This document shows, piece by piece, positions 34,275-36,765 of a stretch of 36,765 bases of DNA. Origin of the DNA: Lentisphaerae bacterium ADurb.Bin082 (GTDB lineage Bacteria > Verrucomicrobiota > Lentisphaeria > Oligosphaerales > Oligosphaeraceae); contig MWEG01000020.1 of NCBI GenBank assembly GCA_002070945.1, positions 1 through 36,765 of the forward strand, read 5' to 3'. Position 1 is the stretch's first letter. The number at the start of each line of letters is the position of its first letter. Made by a program: the position numbers and the translations under genes. Below the pieces are notes generated by a model. It did not search any database, had not been told where the DNA came from, and was given only the letters and a program-made list of their open reading frames with translations.

Positions 34275-34490
34275 GGCTCTATGTGCAGGAACTGAGCAGT
34301 TTCTTCTTTAACACCATTGCAGGCAATTCATAAATTTTCATTTTTAAGTACTCATAGTCCCGAAAGCCATAGGCTTGCGCGAACAGGTGGCGTATTTTGT
34401 TGTTGAATCCCTCCATGGCGGCGTTGCTGATCCGACCGCAGGTCCAGTAGGCGCAGATACCGTCCAAGTGACGCTGCACACCGTCAGACT
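34275..34490 (-). pseudogene. ISL3-family transposase C-terminal remnant
   Basis: A minus-strand frame ends with TAG at 34279-34281 and is closed upstream by a stop at 34489-34491, leaving about 70 codons. GRISNAAMEGFNNKIRHLF and AYGFRDYEYLKMKIYELP match the conserved C-terminal end of ISL3-type DDE transposases (about 400 aa when complete). The rest is missing, so it is inactive. GGCTCTATGTGC starting at 34275 resembles the GGCTCT terminal-inverted-repeat start of ISL3 elements and may mark the original right end. The other end is truncated next to the YhcG gene. Confidence 0.85.
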
Positions 34491-34508
34491 ACCTGACGAT
34501 AAGGACAA

Positions 34509-35567
34509 TCAATGTGATTGTTTACCTTCATGTTGTTCAAGAAAGAAACGTTTTTGTGTTTCAATCTCAGCGCGGAGCTGTTCCTCTGTCGGCAAATAAA
34601 GAATATATTTCGAGGCAAAAAGCTGTTCATTTCCATGCATGACAGAAAATCTGGCAATGTCAGAATCAGTATCTGCGCATAGAATGATGCCGAGGGTAGG
34701 ATTGTCGCCATCCGTGCGTTTCAGGGAATCATACATGCGAATATACATATCCATCTGCCCCACATCCTGATGGGTAATCTTGGAAGTCTTCAAATCGACC
34801 AGTACGAAGCACTTTAGAATGTAATTGTAAAATACTAGGTCAATGAAGTAATCTTCTTTTTCGGTCTGGATATGCTGTTGCCTGGCAGCAAAGGCATAGC
34901 CTTTGCCGAGTTCCATCAGAAATTTCTGAATATTATCCAATATCGCAGTTTCCAGTTTGCTTTCTGTAAAATCATTATTCTGGCTTATGCCAAGAAATTC
35001 CGCGACAATGGGATTCTTGATGAATTCCAGGCGATCCTGAAGCGGACTAGTCATTTGCTGCATTTCTGTTTTTACATCGTCTTTTTGTTGAGAAAGAAGC
35101 AGACGCTGATAATACTGCGATGAGACATTTCTCTGAAGGGTTCGAGAACTCCAAGTCTGTGAAGCTGCCTCGTCCAAATACCATTGGCGTATTGTGGAAT
35201 CATTGACCTGCAAAAGGATGCGGTAGTGTGTCCAACTCAATATGTTGCCAGATTTTGGACGCAGTGAGTCTAAAATTGGGAATGCCTTATAGAATGCGCA
35301 AAACTTGTACAGGTTTGATGCGTCAAGGCTCTTTCCGTAGAGTTCAGTTAATTGTCTGGCCAAGGTGGCAATGACCTGCTCGCCGTATTGTGCTCGTCCA
35401 TCACTATTCAACTCCTCCTCTGCAATACGCTTTCCCAATAGCCAGTTACGCTGCACCAGTGCAACATTGACTGCAGCGTATGCATAGTTTCTGGCGTTCT
35501 CAATGATCGCCCTTGAATCTGCCAGCAAATCAGATGTTCGGATGTATGCTATTTTCTTGTCCAGCAT
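34509..35567 (-). CDS. YhcG/DUF1016 family PD-(D/E)xK nuclease
   Basis: 352 aa, the normal length for this family. The N-terminal DUF1016 helical domain (~10-165) carries ARNYAYAAVNVALVQRNWLLG and SWTHYRILLQV. The C-terminal nuclease fold has Asp243 (YFIDLVFYN) and Asp258-x-Lys260 (FVLVDLKT), the PD-(D/E)xK catalytic set, plus a downstream Gln in QMDMY. The family is widely mobile and often found with IS elements, restriction systems or defence islands. Its biological target is unproven. No clear ribosome site precedes the ATG. The gene is visibly AT-richer than its neighbours, sits next to a transposase remnant and lies between direct repeats, so acquisition by transfer is likely. Confidence 0.93.
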   Translation of the reverse strand: MLDKKIAYIRTSDLLADSRAIIENARNYAYAAVNVALVQRNWLLGKRIAEEELNSDGRAQYGEQVIATLARQLTELYGKSLDASNLYKFCAFYKAFPILDSLRPKSGNILSWTHYRILLQVNDSTIRQWYLDEAASQTWSSRTLQRNVSSQYYQRLLLSQQKDDVKTEMQQMTSPLQDRLEFIKNPIVAEFLGISQNNDFTESKLETAILDNIQKFLMELGKGYAFAARQQHIQTEKEDYFIDLVFYNYILKCFVLVDLKTSKITHQDVGQMDMYIRMYDSLKRTDGDNPTLGIILCADTDSDIARFSVMHGNEQLFASKYILYLPTEEQLRAEIETQKRFFLEQHEGKQSH

Positions 35568-35937
35568 AAATCTGATATTCGTTGTTAGTGATAGTGGAAT
35601 ATGTCTGTTTGTTTAAGTTAATTGAAAATAAGTGTTTCGCCACTTGTAAACCCTAATTTATCTTGATTTCCGCCCCTCTGGTGTCATGCTTCAGTGAAGC
35701 TGGGGCGATAGTATTCAAGACCATTTTCCTTGCCTTGATGTCCTGCACCGTAGAGCCGTTGCAGGCTAGCGGTCAGTCTTCTGTAGCCCCTTTACAAGGC
35801 GTCACTTTCGGGGTGCGCCTATCCCCAGGCTTCAGCCTAGGGTAAGCATGGTTAAGTGCCTGCGGCGTATGTTGATATGACTGTAAGCATGATGCATCTT
35901 CATCGTCTGAAAGCCTACACAAGATACGTGCCTTGCT
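35568..35937. other. AT-rich gene-free stretch with one hairpin
   Basis: No convincing gene was found. A quasi-palindrome CCCCAGGCTTCAGCCTAGGG at 35823-35842 can fold (AGGC/GCCT core with CCC/GGG outer arms, one C-A mismatch). It resembles short REP-like hairpins elsewhere in the window. Short open frames here carry no recognisable domain and have no ribosome sites. The stretch ends at a short GTCCA array starting at 35943. Confidence 0.5.
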
Positions 35938-35942
35938 CCACT

Positions 35943-35986
35943 TGTCCATTACTGTCCACTTCTGTCCATTGTCCATTGCCCACTAA
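35943..35986. repeat. Short GTCCA-core array preceding R2
   Basis: About four units (GTCCATT, GTCCACT, GTCCATT, GTCCATT) lead into the R2 repeat. The segment TCCACTTCTGTCCATTGTCCA is shared with the end of the 34044-34153 array before R1, so array and repeat travel together. Confidence 0.85.
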
Positions 35987-36080
35987 AGCTCCTTGGCCTG
36001 GGTGCCTGGCGCTATAGGTTGCCGGAACTTCCAGGTAATCTAGCAGGTGACTGATTACGGAATAGTTTTAGTATAACGGC
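35981..36080 (+). repeat. Dispersed ~100-bp repeat, right copy (R2)
   Basis: About 93-95% identical by eye to R1 (34150-34247). It continues directly into the -35 element of the tmRNA promoter at 36081. The 3' portion plus the promoter is also present upstream of the glycyl radical enzyme (27954-28021). Confidence 0.92.
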
Positions 36081-36108
36081 TTGCCTATCACAATCAAGAT
36101 GGTATATT
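36081..36108 (+). promoter_or_regulatory. Sigma70-type promoter for tmRNA
   Basis: TTGCCT (36081-36086) and TATATT (36103-36108) are 16 bases apart. Transcription starting near 36115 would leave a ~25-base leader before the mature 5' end at 36140, consistent with RNase P processing of pre-tmRNA. The promoter is nearly identical in layout to the one at 27975-28002. Confidence 0.65.
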
Positions 36109-36139
36109 AAATATGAGTTAATGACATGCTTTTGACTTA

Positions 36140-36493
36140 GGGGGCGAAACGGTTTCGACTGTCTAGGTGGAACGCAGGTCGCATGCGGAGGATGATCGTT
36201 GGCCTCCTTAATCATCGGTCGAAAAAATAACTGCGAATAATTCACTCGCTCTCGCTGCTTAAGTTCAGCGACGTCTCTACCTGGACGCCTGATAAGGGAT
36301 AGAGGCGAACACATCAGGCTGGCTGGAAGGTCGTGCCAGCGGGCTGACCAGCAAGATTAAACAGATGGCTGCTTTCACCGGCCGGCGCGGACGCCGCCTA
36401 ACCGGAGAAATAAGACTAAATAGCGGCCTAAGCATGTAGAAGCCTTCGGAAAATCTCTTCAGGACCCGGGTTCAAATCCCGGCGCCTCCACCA
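36140..36493 (+). ncRNA. ssrA: Transfer-messenger RNA (tmRNA)
   Basis: 354 bases, a one-piece tmRNA that rescues stalled ribosomes with SmpB. The 5' end GGGGGCG (36140-36146) pairs with CGCCTCC near the 3' end to form a 7-bp acceptor stem including one G-U. The conserved GGGGCGAAACGGTTTCGACT start is intact. The T-arm is CCGGG-TTCAAAT-CCCGG. The encoded discriminator A and CCA end at 36493. The tag reading frame (36233-36262) lies between, followed by pseudoknot-like GC stems. It is preceded by a good promoter and followed by a strong hairpin. The 5' side lies next to a repeat-flanked island. Confidence 0.97.
36233..36262 (+). other. tmRNA proteolysis tag reading frame
   Basis: The resume codon GCG is followed by codons for a tag ANNSLALAA and a TAA stop. 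With the Ala charged on tmRNA the appended tag is (A)ANNSLALAA. The LALAA end fits recognition by ClpXP-type proteases. The upstream AAAAAATAACT resembles the usual A-rich context that sets the resume point. Confidence 0.88.
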
Positions 36494-36513
36494 TTTTAGC
36501 ATTTAAGTCGCTG

Positions 36514-36542
36514 AAGGACAGGATTTTAACAATCCTGTCCTT
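36514..36542 (+). terminator. Terminator-like hairpin of tmRNA
   Basis: A perfect 12-bp stem (AAGGACAGGATT / AATCCTGTCCTT) with the 5-base loop TTAAC begins 20 bases after the mature tmRNA 3' end. Only three T residues follow, partly within the stem, so it may also serve as a 3' processing or protection structure. The remaining 36543-36765 holds no feature I can support. Confidence 0.7.
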
Positions 36543-36765
36543 TGTGCTGTAAAGCCCTTGCGCCGGGGCGTTTGCGAACGGGAAAGCACTTCCCTTCGCG
36601 CCGGACGGAGAATGCCTCTCCGGCACGGATTCCGGCAAAATCTCCCGTTTCTTTCTCCGTTTTCTCCGTTTCATTCAGACCGAGTCCTGCGGTGGTCGGG
36701 AAAAATACCGTTCCGCTATGGATAAAATCATACGAGCATCGTCACCGACTTGAGGACTTGCGAAA

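Noticed and set aside
34509..35567. Complete defence system around YhcG
   Set aside because: Only the single nuclease gene is present; no methylase, helicase, toxin-antitoxin partner or integrase is seen.
35663..35845. Plus-strand open frame of 60 codons in the spacer before the R2 repeat
   Set aside because: It runs through the REP-like hairpin, has no ribosome site and resembles no domain I know.
36459..36674. Minus-strand open frame ending VEAPGFEPGS
   Set aside because: The C-terminal part is the antisense translation of the tmRNA 3' end and T-arm, a well-known source of false proteins. It also crosses the terminator hairpin.

Overview
The window looks like chromosomal DNA from a polysaccharide-degrading member of the Lentisphaerota (Victivallales-like). 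This is inferred from protein content, not from a marker-gene search. The evidence is a set of secreted and cytosolic glycoside-hydrolase-type proteins (DUF4838, BNR_4-like, GH28-like, GH50-like, GH99/71-like, six-hairpin), an H-X9-DG pseudopilin, a URO-D family protein and a PF12831-type FAD oxidoreductase. These are mixed with scattered housekeeping genes. Most of the DNA is visibly GC-rich. The interval around 34.26-35.94 kb is visibly AT-richer and looks acquired.

Layout. 1-117: AATTCAT heptamer array. 109-5514 (minus): operon-like trio for three exported proteins (DUF4838, small beta-sandwich protein, BNR_4-like propeller). 5743-10456: housekeeping block with TatD, CoaX, a HAD phosphatase, EF-P, RNase III and a GNAT enzyme. 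10682-17054 (plus): signal-less GH28-like, GH20-like, class-C serine hydrolase and FAD oxidoreductase. 17177-24990 (minus): LamG-containing GH99/71-like protein, URO-D protein, pseudopilin, TPR lipoprotein, SGNH hydrolase, DapF-like protein and a B-box membrane protein. 25273-27882 (minus): cytosolic six-hairpin glycosidase-like protein. 28079-31116 (plus): glycyl radical enzyme of unassigned substrate plus its activase. 31129-34002 (minus): sugar isomerase-like protein and secreted GH50-like agarase. 34150-36080: small island (ISL3 remnant plus YhcG/DUF1016 nuclease) between two ~100-bp direct repeats. 36140-36493: tmRNA (ssrA) with a terminator-like hairpin.

Inferred integration: exported enzymes and lectin-like modules break down a complex glycan, perhaps galactan, uronate or sulfated. 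Cytosolic GH28-, GH20- and six-hairpin-type enzymes would finish imported oligosaccharides. The isomerase, FAD enzyme and glycyl radical enzyme may process unusual monosaccharides anaerobically. No transporter or SusCD pair is in the window.

Points most worth a second look: (a) the glycyl radical enzyme/activase pair in a glycan-degradation setting; (b) a promoter-bearing repeat shared by that operon and tmRNA; (c) a DapF-like protein with both catalytic cysteines replaced by serine; (d) a CoaX with Asn at the first conserved Asp; (e) ordered heptamer-type repeat arrays copied between intergenic regions; (f) the repeat-flanked nuclease island beside ssrA.
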